Source: Thermovirga lienii DSM 17291
Lineage (GTDB): Bacteria; Synergistota; Synergistia; Synergistales; Thermovirgaceae
Direction of reading: 5' to 3'
Assembly (NCBI GenBank): GCA_000233775.1
Contig: CP003096.1
Span: 1,204,501-1,268,500, forward strand
Length of the DNA stretch: 64,000 nucleotides
Below are positions 46,800 to 56,465 of this stretch, in pieces (position 1 is the stretch's first letter; each line of letters starts with the position of its first letter). Under the pieces are notes generated by a model, which saw nothing but the letters and a program-made list of their open reading frames with translations, had not been told where the DNA came from and did no database searches. The position numbers were made by a program, and so were the translations under genes.

Positions 46800-48077
46800 A
46801 TGCCGGATTACGCAGATTTTCTTTTCAAATTAAGAAATAAAAAAATCCTAGGAGTGAACCCTCCCGTCAGAGACTTTGCCTTCTTTGATCTCTGGGCAAA
46901 ACCCTTGGGTCTTTTGTACCTTCTAGATGAACTTAGAACTTTAGGTAACCATGTAGAGCTCATCGATTGCATCTTTGAGGCAAAAGACAAGCCAAAGAGA
47001 TTCGGAAGATATATACCCAGAAAAACACTAATTCCTAAACCTGATGTATACAAAGCAGTTCCCAGAAAATATTATCATTTTGGACTCAATGAAGATGAAT
47101 TTGCAAAAAGACTGAAGGAAACGGAAAAACCCGATTTAGTCTTAGTTACCTCTGTAATGACCTATTGGTACCCCGGTGTGATATGGGCCATAAAACTTAT
47201 CAAAAAAATATTCCCCCACACACCTGTACTGCTAGGGGGCATCTATCCCAGGTTGTGCTCAACTCACGCAAAGCTCTCCGGGGCGGACATGATTCAAACT
47301 CAACCTTTATTCTTAAAGTTCGAAAAACCTGCAATGGACCTATATACAAATCCCCATTATGGGGTAACCCTTACCTCTATAGGATGCCCCTTAAGGTGCA
47401 ATTACTGCGCCTCTTCGATACTCTGGCCTGAACACAGAAAAAGAAACATACAAAAGATAATAAAAGAAATACAGTGGCAGTTGAGCTTGGGCAACATAGA
47501 AGATGTGGCATTCTATGATGATGCGCTTCTGGTAGGCAAGAAAGAGCACTTCTATCCCCTTTGTGATAACCTAATAAGCGACCTACCCCCGTTAAGGTAC
47601 CACACTCCTAATGGACTTCACGTAAAACTCATTGATAAAACCTGTGCTCGCTACCTGAAAAAAACTGGTTTTAAAACCATAAGACTGAGCCTGGAAGGTA
47701 TAGATGAAAACACACTACGAGCAAGTTCTTACAAAGCTGACGAAGTGTCCTTCGCTCAAGCAGTAGAAAACTTATTGGAAGCCGGGTTTACCAGAGAGGA
47801 GTTAGAAACGTACATACTCATCGGAGTACCTGGACAAACACTAGGTGATATAGAGAAAACTATCGCTTTTGCACATTCGCTGGGGGTGAAGGTTAAGACT
47901 GCTCAATTTTCGCCCATTCCTGGCACACCACTGTTTGAGAAAGCATCAGACATGGAACCCCAAATAAGGAAGGAACCTTTATTACACAATAATACTGTAT
48001 TCTGCACATATGTATCCAAACTCATGACCCCGGAAGAACTCCAATACATAAAAAACTTAGCTCACAATAGCATTTAA
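46800..48077 (+). CDS. B12-binding-type radical SAM protein
   Basis: A 425-aa protein. An N-terminal Rossmann-like cobalamin-binding-type region (about 15-150; PVLLGGIYPRLC) is followed by the radical SAM motif CPLRCNYC (three Cys) and the TIM-barrel strands ending LIGVPGQT. No Shine-Dalgarno site precedes ATG 46800. Instead TATATT (46788-46793) lies 6 bases upstream with an AAGACA at 17-base spacing, so the mRNA may be leaderless. The function is not recognised. The DxHxxG-type B12 motif is not obvious. Confidence 0.78.
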   Translation: MPDYADFLFKLRNKKILGVNPPVRDFAFFDLWAKPLGLLYLLDELRTLGNHVELIDCIFEAKDKPKRFGRYIPRKTLIPKPDVYKAVPRKYYHFGLNEDEFAKRLKETEKPDLVLVTSVMTYWYPGVIWAIKLIKKIFPHTPVLLGGIYPRLCSTHAKLSGADMIQTQPLFLKFEKPAMDLYTNPHYGVTLTSIGCPLRCNYCASSILWPEHRKRNIQKIIKEIQWQLSLGNIEDVAFYDDALLVGKKEHFYPLCDNLISDLPPLRYHTPNGLHVKLIDKTCARYLKKTGFKTIRLSLEGIDENTLRASSYKADEVSFAQAVENLLEAGFTREELETYILIGVPGQTLGDIEKTIAFAHSLGVKVKTAQFSPIPGTPLFEKASDMEPQIRKEPLLHNNTVFCTYVSKLMTPEELQYIKNLAHNSI

Positions 48078-48091
48078 AAAAACACATGAAG

Positions 48092-48125
48092 CAAAGGGGA
48101 CAAGGAATATTCCTTGTCCCCTTTG
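48092..48125. terminator. Perfect 34-base palindrome terminator
   Basis: CAAAGGGGACAAGGAAT and its exact complement, 17 bp with no loop bases to spare, follow the radical SAM stop and precede tRNA-Arg on the other strand. It would serve both directions. Confidence 0.88.
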
Positions 48126-48136
48126 TCTTATTCAAA

Positions 48137-48213
48137 TGGCGCGCCGGACAGGATTCGAACCCGTAACCTTCGGATCCGTAGTCCGATGCTCTATCCAGTT
48201 GAGCTACCGGCGC
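48137..48213 (-). tRNA. tRNA-Arg(ACG)
   Basis: Acceptor GCGCCGG/CCGGCGC, discriminator G, encoded CCA. The anticodon loop is CTACGGA in stem TCGGA/TCCGA. A34 is expected to be edited to inosine by TadA, whose gene is at 39320. Confidence 0.96.
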
Positions 48214-48229
48214 GCGTACTTGCTTTAAC

Positions 48230-48323
48230 TGGCGGTGGGACAGGGATTCGAACCCTGGAGGGAGGTTTCAGCCCCCCTACTCGCTTAGCAGGCGAGTGCC
48301 TTCAGCCTCTCGGCCACCCCACC
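48230..48323 (-). tRNA. tRNA-Ser(GCT)
   Basis: A class II tRNA with acceptor GGTGGGG/TCCCACC (one G-U), anticodon stem CTCGC/GCGAG with loop CTGCTAA, long variable arm and encoded CCA. It reads AGC/AGU. Lies 16 bases upstream (in transcription) of tRNA-Arg. Confidence 0.96.
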
Positions 48324-48372
48324 ACAACCATTTATCATGCGCGGTCTATTCTATGCATCACAGGCCCCTCTG

Positions 48373-49446
48373 TCAAGAATCAGAAGAGGCATTTTCTTCA
48401 GCATTGTCATTTGATGGCTTGTTATCATCAGAAGAAACCTCAACCGGCGGATTAAAGTACCCCTCGTCAACTATTTGAATGTCAGCCTTCTCCAATAGGC
48501 TTGAAAGATACTCTTGCTCTGCTTGCTGTCTCTTCTCGTTGGTTATGATATTTTTTACGTCTCCGCTCACTTCATCGTAGGATAATACCTTTGCTGGATT
48601 GTATTTTTTCTTCATCAACACAAGGTAATCCTCTTCACCTATTTTCTGGGGACCACCTATTTCCCCCAGCTTCAAATCCGCAAAGGCCTTCAAGTTCTCT
48701 GAAGCAAAGTCACTAGAAGAAACGAAAGCTGTCTTTCCCTCTTCCGTAGAACTTATCAAGCTTCCTTTGACCTCAGCCAAGGCTTCATTCCAACCAGTTC
48801 CCTCTGCAACCAGTTCTTTGAACTTTTTAGCATCATTCTCATCTTTGAACCTCGCATATGAGACATCATACCCTTCTGGCTGCTTGAAAAAGTAGTCTTT
48901 GGTTTTCTCATAGAAATCCTTGGCCTCTTCATCTGATACCTCTACATTGGCCGTAGACTCCTGAATCAACTTTTGCTGGGCAAGCCTTTCGCGGAGTTCT
49001 TTTTTGAGATCCTCCATTTTGATGTTGTTGTCATTCATGTAGGCCATGAAAGCTTCTTTGGTCGGGAAGCTCTTCTCTATGTTCTTTATCGCTTCTTCTA
49101 CTTCTTGTTCGTCAACTACAATCTTTTTGGCTTTAACTTCCTTCTGAAGCTCCTTGTATATAGCTATGTTGTTAAGTACACTCTTTCTCATTTCCGCTAT
49201 ATGCTTGGGATCTAATTCCTCAAAATTCATGTTCTCCGCCGCGTTTCTAATCGCTGTGTCTATCTGGGAGCGCATGACTTTTTGACCATCAACTTTTGCT
49301 ACCACATAGTCGCCTTGAGCATCGGACCTGCTTCTACTAGTTCCTCTCGAAATATACATGGTCACCAAAGACAATACAAAAACTACAACTATAACCAGCA
49401 TTATGCTTTTAGTTTTCGTCCTCAACGAGCGCATTAGCACTATCAA
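48373..49446 (-). CDS. SurA-N/PpiD-like membrane-anchored chaperone
   Basis: A 357-aa protein with one N-terminal transmembrane anchor (SIMLVIVVVFVLSLVTMYI) and a large extracytoplasmic domain rich in charged helices, with VAKVDGQKVMRSQIDTAI, the typical SurA/PrsA N-domain entry. The C-terminal half (QPEGYDVSYARF, GEEDYLVLM) resembles a parvulin-like region but I cannot confirm catalytic residues. The tail is acidic and Asn/Ser-rich. Likely a periplasmic folding factor. The start may be TTG 49446 or GTG 49440; GGAGG precedes both. Confidence 0.78.
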   Translation of the reverse strand: MIVLMRSLRTKTKSIMLVIVVVFVLSLVTMYISRGTSRSRSDAQGDYVVAKVDGQKVMRSQIDTAIRNAAENMNFEELDPKHIAEMRKSVLNNIAIYKELQKEVKAKKIVVDEQEVEEAIKNIEKSFPTKEAFMAYMNDNNIKMEDLKKELRERLAQQKLIQESTANVEVSDEEAKDFYEKTKDYFFKQPEGYDVSYARFKDENDAKKFKELVAEGTGWNEALAEVKGSLISSTEEGKTAFVSSSDFASENLKAFADLKLGEIGGPQKIGEEDYLVLMKKKYNPAKVLSYDEVSGDVKNIITNEKRQQAEQEYLSSLLEKADIQIVDEGYFNPPVEVSSDDNKPSNDNAEENASSDS

Positions 49447-49538
49447 TCGTCCTCCTTCTTATCTGTTGCGTCGGCTTCTCTTTCAAGCCGCATCTAATGA
49501 TAAGTAGATATCCCTAAGCTGTCAAAGAATATATTTCT

Positions 49539-52088
49539 CTAAATCTCTGCAAAAGTCCTTCCTGACTTTATTTCTACCTTGAGTGGAACATCAAGGTTAA
49601 CTACTTTCTCCATACTCTCCCTGAGGATTCCTTCAACTTCGCTCGCAATCCTCTCGCTACATTCGCACACCAAAGAATCGTGGACCTGAAGCACCAAGAA
49701 AGCATCCTTCGAATAGTTCCTAAGGGCCTCATCAACTCTTATCATGGCCAATTTAGCTATATCAGCGGCAGTACCTTGGATGGGAGTGTTTATGGCAACT
49801 CTCTCCAAGGCGTTCCCTCCTCTTTCCCCAATGGTTCCTACCTCATTTAAAGGTCGTATCCTTCCAAAAAGCGTTCTGGTCGTTCCCTCGCTTTTGGCCC
49901 TGGCAGCGCTATCCTCAAGATAACCCTTTACGTTTGGGAAAGAATCAAAGTATCTCTTTATCAATTCCCCTGCTTCTTTTCTGCTAATTCCCAGCCTTTT
50001 GGCAAGACCATACTCTCCCATACCGTACAGCAGGCCAAAATTAACCATTTTCGCCAAGCGTCTTTGCTCTTCAGAAGGAACACCACTGTTTTCTCCAAAT
50101 ATCCATCGGGCTGTTTCGCTGTGTATGTCTCTTCCTTTCTCGAAGGCCTCAATAAGTTTCTCCTCTTTTGAGAGGTGCGCCAACACTCTCAACTCTATTT
50201 GAGAATAATCTCCCGCAATGAAAACCCCATCGTCAAAATGAGGGACTAAGGACTTTCTGAAGGTCTCCGCCCATTTGCCATACATAGGAAGATTTTGCAA
50301 ATTTGGATCCCTACTGCTTAAACGCCCCGTTCCTGTGGAAGTTTGTTCCAATGTTGTGTGTACACATCCTGTACTATCATCGACACTCTTAATAAGCGGT
50401 TGAACAAACCCACTAAGCATCTTCGTTAGTTCTCTATATTCCAGCACCAAAGCAGGCACCCTTCTATCTAAGATGCTCATGGATGCCAAAGCTTCTAAAA
50501 CCTCGCTATCCGTGGAGTACCCAGTCTTCGTTTTCTTTATGGGGGGATATTTCATGTGTTCAAAAAGAAGCCAGCTCATCTGTTTAGGCGAATTTAGGTT
50601 TACAGGGCAACCAGCTACGGCCTCTATCTCTTCATTTATTTCTTGCAACCTGCGAGTCAGCTCTGCCTCCAATTTGACAAGTTGTGGAACCTCAACCTTA
50701 ATCCCCTTTTTTTCCATATCTGCCAGAACTGGAGATAAAGGGAGCTCTATCCTATGAAACACCTCTTGTAGCCCCAAGGATTCGATGGAGTCTTTTCCTT
50801 CTTTATAGAACGCCAAAAGCCTGGAAGCGTTTTCCTCGTTGGACAGTCGCTTATCTACTATCGTGGGAGGTCTATCAGGGTGCAACAGATATGAAGCTAT
50901 TTTTACATCCCAAACGTGATCGCGCAAATCTCTAGCACTATCTAAAGCACAACACAGCTCCTTATATCCCCATAAAACCAGTGTCTTTCCTGTAGCATCT
51001 TCCCGCAAAACCTTAACTACACTACAGAAATCTTCGCCACTACCACTCCAAACCTCACCAGCATCAGAACACATAGTAACGTTTTTTATTTGAAATTTCT
51101 GAGGATAAGTTCCATCTCCCTCCCAGTAAATGCCAACGACATCGTTCTTCACTAATTGTTCAATAGGGGTAACGGTAAAAACCGATTCAGATGACCTATC
51201 CTTCGATTTCATTTCTTCACTCTTCACGTTCATGCTTTTGGAGAGCCTCTCGGCCAATTTTCTCATCTCAAGCCCATGTAATAACTCAAAAAGCTCGGGT
51301 TTGGGCTTTCTCACCTCTATGTCCTCTATTTTCAAAGGATTACTAAGTCTCAACCTCACGAGGTCCCTAGACATGAAGACCTGTTCTTTTTGCTCTTTCA
51401 GTTTCTCACTTATAGAAGGTTTGATCTCATCTATCGATTCATATATGCCTTCCAGGGTTTTGTACTCTTTCAAAAGAGCTCTAGCTGTCTTATCACCAAT
51501 TCCTCTAACCCCTGGAATGTTGTCAACCTTGTCTCCCACCAAGGCTAGGTAATCAGGGAAAGAAGTCGGAGGGAAACCATACTCCTCAATAAAAACTCGT
51601 TCATCATATTCCTTGAAAGTGCTAACTCCTTTATTAGGTCTTATGACCTTTATTCCTTCCCCAAGTATCTGAAAAATATCTTTGTCTGCTGTAAGGATAA
51701 TGACTTTGTAACCTAATTTGGAAGCCTCCAAGGCTGTGGCAGCTATCACATCATCGGCCTCCACACCTTCTTGCACAACAACTTTCAACCCCAAATAATC
51801 CGCAAGTTTTTTTATGTATGGCAGTTGTTCCTTGAACAACTCAGGAGTCGGTCTCCTGCCTTCTTTGTATTCCTTAAACGCTTCATGTCTGAACGTCGGA
51901 GCAGCTGCATCGAAGACTACGCCCACGAACCTAGGGGATACATCTTCCATGATCTTAACGAGCATGTTCGCAAATCCCAATACCGCATTGGTAGGAATCC
52001 CTTCTTTAGTGCTCAGCTCCGGCAAAGCATAGAAAGCCCTGTAAGCAAGGCCGTGACCATCCACAAGCAAAACTACATTTCCTTCCAA
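49539..52088 (-). CDS. polA: DNA polymerase I
   Basis: About 849 aa. The N-terminal 5' nuclease domain (1-290) has VLLVDGHGLAYRAFY and EADDVIAATAL and the helix-hairpin-helix PGVRGIGDKTARALL. The middle region lacks the Asp/Glu residues of an active 3'-5' exonuclease, so proofreading is unlikely. Polymerase motifs are DYSQIELRVLAHLS (A), RRLAKMVNFGLLYGMG (B) and VLQVHDSLVCE (C). TTG 52088 has AGGAG 8 bases upstream and is preferred over the GTG inside that site. Confidence 0.94.
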   Translation of the reverse strand: MEGNVVLLVDGHGLAYRAFYALPELSTKEGIPTNAVLGFANMLVKIMEDVSPRFVGVVFDAAAPTFRHEAFKEYKEGRRPTPELFKEQLPYIKKLADYLGLKVVVQEGVEADDVIAATALEASKLGYKVIILTADKDIFQILGEGIKVIRPNKGVSTFKEYDERVFIEEYGFPPTSFPDYLALVGDKVDNIPGVRGIGDKTARALLKEYKTLEGIYESIDEIKPSISEKLKEQKEQVFMSRDLVRLRLSNPLKIEDIEVRKPKPELFELLHGLEMRKLAERLSKSMNVKSEEMKSKDRSSESVFTVTPIEQLVKNDVVGIYWEGDGTYPQKFQIKNVTMCSDAGEVWSGSGEDFCSVVKVLREDATGKTLVLWGYKELCCALDSARDLRDHVWDVKIASYLLHPDRPPTIVDKRLSNEENASRLLAFYKEGKDSIESLGLQEVFHRIELPLSPVLADMEKKGIKVEVPQLVKLEAELTRRLQEINEEIEAVAGCPVNLNSPKQMSWLLFEHMKYPPIKKTKTGYSTDSEVLEALASMSILDRRVPALVLEYRELTKMLSGFVQPLIKSVDDSTGCVHTTLEQTSTGTGRLSSRDPNLQNLPMYGKWAETFRKSLVPHFDDGVFIAGDYSQIELRVLAHLSKEEKLIEAFEKGRDIHSETARWIFGENSGVPSEEQRRLAKMVNFGLLYGMGEYGLAKRLGISRKEAGELIKRYFDSFPNVKGYLEDSAARAKSEGTTRTLFGRIRPLNEVGTIGERGGNALERVAINTPIQGTAADIAKLAMIRVDEALRNYSKDAFLVLQVHDSLVCECSERIASEVEGILRESMEKVVNLDVPLKVEIKSGRTFAEI

Positions 52089-52191
52089 TAAACTCACTCC
52101 TTTGCTATATTTACAAAGATATAATACTATCTTCGGGAAAGAAATCTACAGAACAAGTAGTAAAGCCAAACAATCTGAAGGGGTGGGTTAC

Positions 52192-53505
52192 ATGGAAGAA
52201 AAAGTAAGAGTTCGGTTTGCTCCAAGCCCCACTGGAGCTCTACATATTGGAGGAGCCCATACAGCGCTATTCAACTGGCTGTGGGCAAGAAAAAACAATG
52301 GTGTTTTCGTACTCAGGATAGAGGACACCGACAGAGAAAGGTCTACAAAGGAATTCGAGGAAACCATTCTAAAAGGAATGAAATGGTTAGGGCTTGATTG
52401 GGATGAAGGCCCAGACGTTGGAGGTCCCAAGGGCCCCTACAGACAATCAGAACGAAACGAAATATACCATGAATACGCAGAACAGCTTTTAAGAGAGGGC
52501 ATGGCTTATAGAGAGGGGCCGGCCATAATATTCAAGGTTCCTCCTGGGTTGACCTTGGGCTTTGACGATATAGTATATGGCAGGATAGAAGTGCAAAGCG
52601 ATACATTAAAGGATATAGTCTTGATTAAAAGCGATGGTTCTCCTACGTACAACTTCGCAGTTGTCGTGGACGATTACACTATGGGAATCAACTACGTAAT
52701 CAGAGGCGAAGACCACATTTCCAATACGCCTAAACAGGTGCTGTTGTATCAAAGCTTGAATTGGCCGCTACCTAAATTCGCTCACCTTCCGATGATCTTG
52801 GGAAAAGACAAGAAAAAATTATCCAAAAGGCACGGCGCCACAAGTGTATATGAATACCGTAACATGGGATACCTGCCAGAAGGGCTTTTCAACTACTTTG
52901 CGCTCCTTGGGTGGTCCCCTGGGGATGACAGAGAGATATTTACGAAAGAAGAGGCCATAAAGATGTTTGACCTGAAAAGGGTTACCAAAAGGGCCGCGGT
53001 CTTCGACATGGAAAAGTTGAACCACATAAACCAAGCTCACATCAACCTATTGGATCCTTACAAGAGAGTGGAGCTGGTAATTCCCTTCTGGAAGGAACTA
53101 GGTTTAGATGTAGAACGTCACGATAAAGACTACCTAGCGAAGGCCTTGGAACTACTGGAGGGAAGAGGGCAAACATTGAAGGAGGTTGCAGAGTACAGCG
53201 ATTACCTTTTAGATTTCGAAGTGGTCAAAAAACGGTACGACGCTTCAGACCTTACAGAAACCCAGAAGGACATAATCAAGGAGTTCTCTAGAGAACTCGT
53301 TAATATAGATGAATGGGATGCCTTCAAAATGGCTGAGTTCGCTAAAAATTGGGCAGCACAGAAAGGTTTAAAAATGAAAGACATAGCAATGCCTTTAAGA
53401 TGGGCATTAACTGGCCGCAAGGTCAGTCCAGGGATATTTGAAGTAGCCGCTTTCTTGGGAAGGGAAGAAACTAAGTCAAGGCTTTCCTATTACGGCCTTC
53501 TTTAG
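52192..53505 (+). CDS. gltX: Glutamyl-tRNA synthetase, compact form
   Basis: ATG 52192 follows AAGGGGTGGG and gives 437 aa, shorter than the usual 460-490. The class I signatures HIGG (18-21) and KKLSKRHG (near 208) are intact and the anticodon-binding C-terminus is complete. The segment between REGMAY and IIFKVPPG is only a few residues long. Typical bacterial enzymes have about 40 more there, including the CYC-type zinc motif. It charges tRNA-Glu, possibly also tRNA-Gln in an indirect pathway. Divergent from polA, with TATAAT at 52120-52125. Confidence 0.93.
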   Translation: MEEKVRVRFAPSPTGALHIGGAHTALFNWLWARKNNGVFVLRIEDTDRERSTKEFEETILKGMKWLGLDWDEGPDVGGPKGPYRQSERNEIYHEYAEQLLREGMAYREGPAIIFKVPPGLTLGFDDIVYGRIEVQSDTLKDIVLIKSDGSPTYNFAVVVDDYTMGINYVIRGEDHISNTPKQVLLYQSLNWPLPKFAHLPMILGKDKKKLSKRHGATSVYEYRNMGYLPEGLFNYFALLGWSPGDDREIFTKEEAIKMFDLKRVTKRAAVFDMEKLNHINQAHINLLDPYKRVELVIPFWKELGLDVERHDKDYLAKALELLEGRGQTLKEVAEYSDYLLDFEVVKKRYDASDLTETQKDIIKEFSRELVNIDEWDAFKMAEFAKNWAAQKGLKMKDIAMPLRWALTGRKVSPGIFEVAAFLGREETKSRLSYYGLL

Positions 53506-53522
53506 AGCGCTTCAATGAAACC

Positions 53523-53568
53523 AAATAGCTAAGGGGTCCCTGCTTGAGCAGGGACCCTTTAGCTATTT
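53523..53568. terminator. Bidirectional terminator between gltX and the mbh operon
   Basis: AAATAGCTAAGGGGTCCCTGC pairs with GCAGGGACCCTTTAGCTATTT around a TTGA loop, one imperfect position. It ends both convergent transcripts. Confidence 0.9.
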
Positions 53569-53575
53569 CAAGCGT

Positions 53576-54217
53576 TTATTCTTTTGGGTGAATTGCCTTA
53601 ACTGGACACGCGTCAGCGCACGCACCGCACCCAACACAAGCGTTCTCATCTATTACGTGAGGTTCCTTCAAATTTCCGCTTATTGCCTTCACGGGACAAA
53701 TACGAGCGCACTTGGTACAACCTATGCATTTCTCTTTGTCTATGACGTAAACCGTCTTCTGTGTCTTCTTACCCTCATCGTCGGAGCTTTCCTCTTCCGA
53801 AGCTTTCTCTCTAGGACCAGAATCCACCACAACTTGTTCTTTCCTGTTATAAGATGCAAAAGCAAACTCCTCGGTCATCCATATGCATTTTACAGGACAT
53901 ATCTCTGTACATTGAGCACAGAAACAGCATCTGTCCATATGGAAACGCACCTTTTTGTCCTCTTGATCATAGGAGATCGCATTGGCAGGACAAACCCTCA
54001 TACACATCTTACAACCTATACATGCTGCCCTGTCGTACCCTATCTTGCCCCTAAAGTTTTCAGGGACAGGAACAGGAGGGTTGAGTTCCAACCGTCCTTC
54101 CGCTGCAGCTTCCAAGGCTTCGGTAAGGCTATCCGGCATGTGTTTGGTTGGGAAAGGGTTCGTAGCCGGATCATCAACCCACTGTCTAAGTATTTGTATC
54201 AGCATTCTGTTCAGCAT
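53576..54217 (-). CDS. mbhN: Membrane-bound hydrogenase ferredoxin-like subunit, four 4Fe-4S motifs (MbhN/NuoI type)
   Basis: A 213-aa iron-sulfur protein. Residues 64-113 carry the two clusters of MbhN/NuoI ([24 protein letters not shown]). After an acidic linker (about 138-156, [17 protein letters not shown] region) there is an extra ferredoxin-like pair ([12 protein letters not shown] at 164-175; [12 protein letters not shown] at 194-205). The archaeal MbhN has only the first pair as I know it. It passes electrons from ferredoxin to MbhJ. Last gene of the cluster. Confidence 0.9.
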   Translation of the reverse strand: MLNRMLIQILRQWVDDPATNPFPTKHMPDSLTEALEAAAEGRLELNPPVPVPENFRGKIGYDRAACIGCKMCMRVCPANAISYDQEDKKVRFHMDRCCFCAQCTEICPVKCIWMTEEFAFASYNRKEQVVVDSGPREKASEEESSDDEGKKTQKTVYVIDKEKCIGCTKCARICPVKAISGNLKEPHVIDENACVGCGACADACPVKAIHPKE

Positions 54218-54229
54218 GGTGACACCACC

Positions 54230-55219
54230 TTAAAGGATAACATCCAGAGAAAGTAAAACCATTCCCGCCAAGGCTAAGCCTGCAACTTGATACCAATAGA
54301 GACGAGAGGCCTGCCATATCTTTAGGCGACCAAAGGTCGTGCGGATTATAGTCACAAATATGACCTGAACCAGGAAAACCTTTACCCAGAAGAAAAGGAA
54401 ATCTACAAGGAAAAACGCCATACCAGAAAGATTGAGAAGTTTTCCTAAAGACCACGGGAAGAACAACGAAACCACAACCGCACACATGGCCAAAGTCCTA
54501 AGAGAGAAAGCCATCTTGAACATGGCCAGGTTTCTTCCTGAATACTCGCATATCAAACCATCGAGTATCTCCGTTTTTGCCTCTGCTATATCCATCGGCA
54601 CCTTACCTGTTTCGGCGGGAACCACAAACAACAAGGAGACAAGAAGCGCCAAAAGGCCAAACGTGCCTGTCCATCCAGCAACACTCCATACAGGCATAGC
54701 TACATATGTCTCCAAACTGAAAGGTGCTCCTGGCATCCCTGTCCTGTAAGCAAACCACGCCAAGGAAACCACAACAGTAGCAAGAGGCAACTCATAGCTC
54801 ATCATCAGAACCATCTCACGCTGGGCTCCTATATTTGCATACACAGAACCGCTAGCAAAGCCCCCAATGGCCATAGCAACGGCAGAAAATCCCAAGAGGT
54901 ACATTATAAGGATTAAATCACCTTCCCCACTTAGGATGGGAGGAAGAGACCCCATGGGAACATAAAGAAACACCATCAAAGCAGTAGCCGCAGCAAGCCA
55001 CGGAGCACCATTAAAAGCCCAAGGAATAGCTCTTCTGGGAACTATATTCTCCTTCCCCAATAGCTTTAACACGTCGTAAAACGGCTGAAGCAAGGGTGGG
55101 CCAATCCTAAGCTGCATCCTCGCATGAAAAATGCGGTCTACCCCTTCAAACAACAGGGACAGGAGCGACGCAAAAGCAAGAAGGGCCAACCCCGCTAGAA
55201 TTTTACTCAGCAAAATCAT
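54230..55219 (-). CDS. mbhM: Membrane-bound hydrogenase subunit M (NuoH/complex I ND1-like)
   Basis: A 329-aa polytopic membrane protein of the NuoH/HycD family, with about eight hydrophobic segments. The conserved loop GVDRIFHARMQLRIGPP and the later DIAEAKTEILDGLICEYSGRN match this family. It links the soluble hydrogenase module to the ion-translocating membrane arm. It overlaps mbhL by 4 bases. Confidence 0.92.
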   Translation of the reverse strand: MILLSKILAGLALLAFASLLSLLFEGVDRIFHARMQLRIGPPLLQPFYDVLKLLGKENIVPRRAIPWAFNGAPWLAAATALMVFLYVPMGSLPPILSGEGDLILIMYLLGFSAVAMAIGGFASGSVYANIGAQREMVLMMSYELPLATVVVSLAWFAYRTGMPGAPFSLETYVAMPVWSVAGWTGTFGLLALLVSLLFVVPAETGKVPMDIAEAKTEILDGLICEYSGRNLAMFKMAFSLRTLAMCAVVVSLFFPWSLGKLLNLSGMAFFLVDFLFFWVKVFLVQVIFVTIIRTTFGRLKIWQASRLYWYQVAGLALAGMVLLSLDVIL

Positions 55220-56454
55220 GCTCCCATCAACCTCCTAGTCTTTTCCCTGCAGCTCTGCAAGAGTTCACTTTTCGTCACGACTTGCTTGCTTCCCTTACGA
55301 ACATCGGTCACAAGCATCCTCTCCATGCAGGAGATACATGGATCGACACTGTTTATAATCAATGGTGCATCTGCTACATCGTTACCTCTGAACATTATGG
55401 GCCAGGATACAGCATTGGCATACGTCGGGGCCCTTACCTTCCACCAAGTAATATTCTCCTGACCTCCAGTCAGCTTGACCACATGGATATCATCACCTCT
55501 AGGCCCCTCTATTGAGCCTACCCCCATGCCTTCTGCTTGTTTCAAGTAGCTAAGGAGTTTAGGTAACTTGGGTTCCCACATGAGGTCCCCTTCTGGTAAA
55601 CCCTCAAGACACTTCTCAATAATCTCAAGGGATTGGTAGACCTCCAAGACCCTAACCAGGAACCTGTCGTAAACGTCTCCATAGACTTCTCCGGTGTAGT
55701 CTTGAGGAACCACAGGCTTGACGTCAAGATCTGCGTAGGCCTCATAAGGCGCTGACCAACGCAGGTCTACCCTTAACCCGCTTCCTCTTGCCGTGGGTCC
55801 CAAGGCACAATGAGTTATAGCATCCTCTTTTGACAGAACACCTACGTTTCTCAACCTTGCCAATGCAACGGGATCACCAACTGCAACGTCATAGAATAAA
55901 GAAAATTCACTCTTGTAGAAAGCAATCATGTCCTTAATGGCCTTCTCTACCTTGGGAGTTATGTCTCTACGAACTCCACCTATGGTGCCTGTACCATAGT
56001 TAACCCTGTTCCCGGTGAGCGCCTCCAGGACATCCATAACCTTCTCCCTCAGGATCATCCCCAGATGGAAGGCAGAATCGTATCCAAAGGTATAACACGC
56101 CACGCCTGCCCACAAAATATGGGAATGGATACGCTCCAATTCCAGCACTATGGTTCTGATATATTGAGCTCTCGCAGGCACTGGTATCTTGGCAGCATCT
56201 TCAACTGCCCTTATGAATGCCTCTATGTGGGTAAAAGAGCATATCCCACATATTCTCTCGGCAAGATAGATAACCTGAATGGGGTTCCTATCCCTTGCCA
56301 TGAATTCAATTCCTCTGTGGATCGCTCCAGGCCTTATGGTAGCATCGACAATTCTTTCTCCATCAACATCTAACCATGCTGTTATAGGCTCTTTTAAGCC
56401 TACATGAACAGGTCCAATTGGTACCTTGTATGTTTTTCCTGTCCCTATAGCCAT
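55216..56454 (-). CDS. mbhL: [NiFe]-hydrogenase large subunit (group 4, MbhL)
   Basis: The catalytic subunit, 412 aa. Both nickel-binding CxxC pairs are intact: C69/C72 in AERICGICSFTH and C373/C376 in DPCISCMER. This separates it from NuoD and from sulfur-reducing Mbs/Mbx relatives, which lack some of these cysteines. After R379 a 33-residue tail follows, as expected for a precursor cleaved by a HycI-type protease after maturation. Reduces protons with electrons from ferredoxin (inferred). Follows mbhK by 11 bases. Confidence 0.94.
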   Translation of the reverse strand: MAIGTGKTYKVPIGPVHVGLKEPITAWLDVDGERIVDATIRPGAIHRGIEFMARDRNPIQVIYLAERICGICSFTHIEAFIRAVEDAAKIPVPARAQYIRTIVLELERIHSHILWAGVACYTFGYDSAFHLGMILREKVMDVLEALTGNRVNYGTGTIGGVRRDITPKVEKAIKDMIAFYKSEFSLFYDVAVGDPVALARLRNVGVLSKEDAITHCALGPTARGSGLRVDLRWSAPYEAYADLDVKPVVPQDYTGEVYGDVYDRFLVRVLEVYQSLEIIEKCLEGLPEGDLMWEPKLPKLLSYLKQAEGMGVGSIEGPRGDDIHVVKLTGGQENITWWKVRAPTYANAVSWPIMFRGNDVADAPLIINSVDPCISCMERMLVTDVRKGSKQVVTKSELLQSCREKTRRLMGA

Positions 56455-56465
56455 ATGGGCACCTC

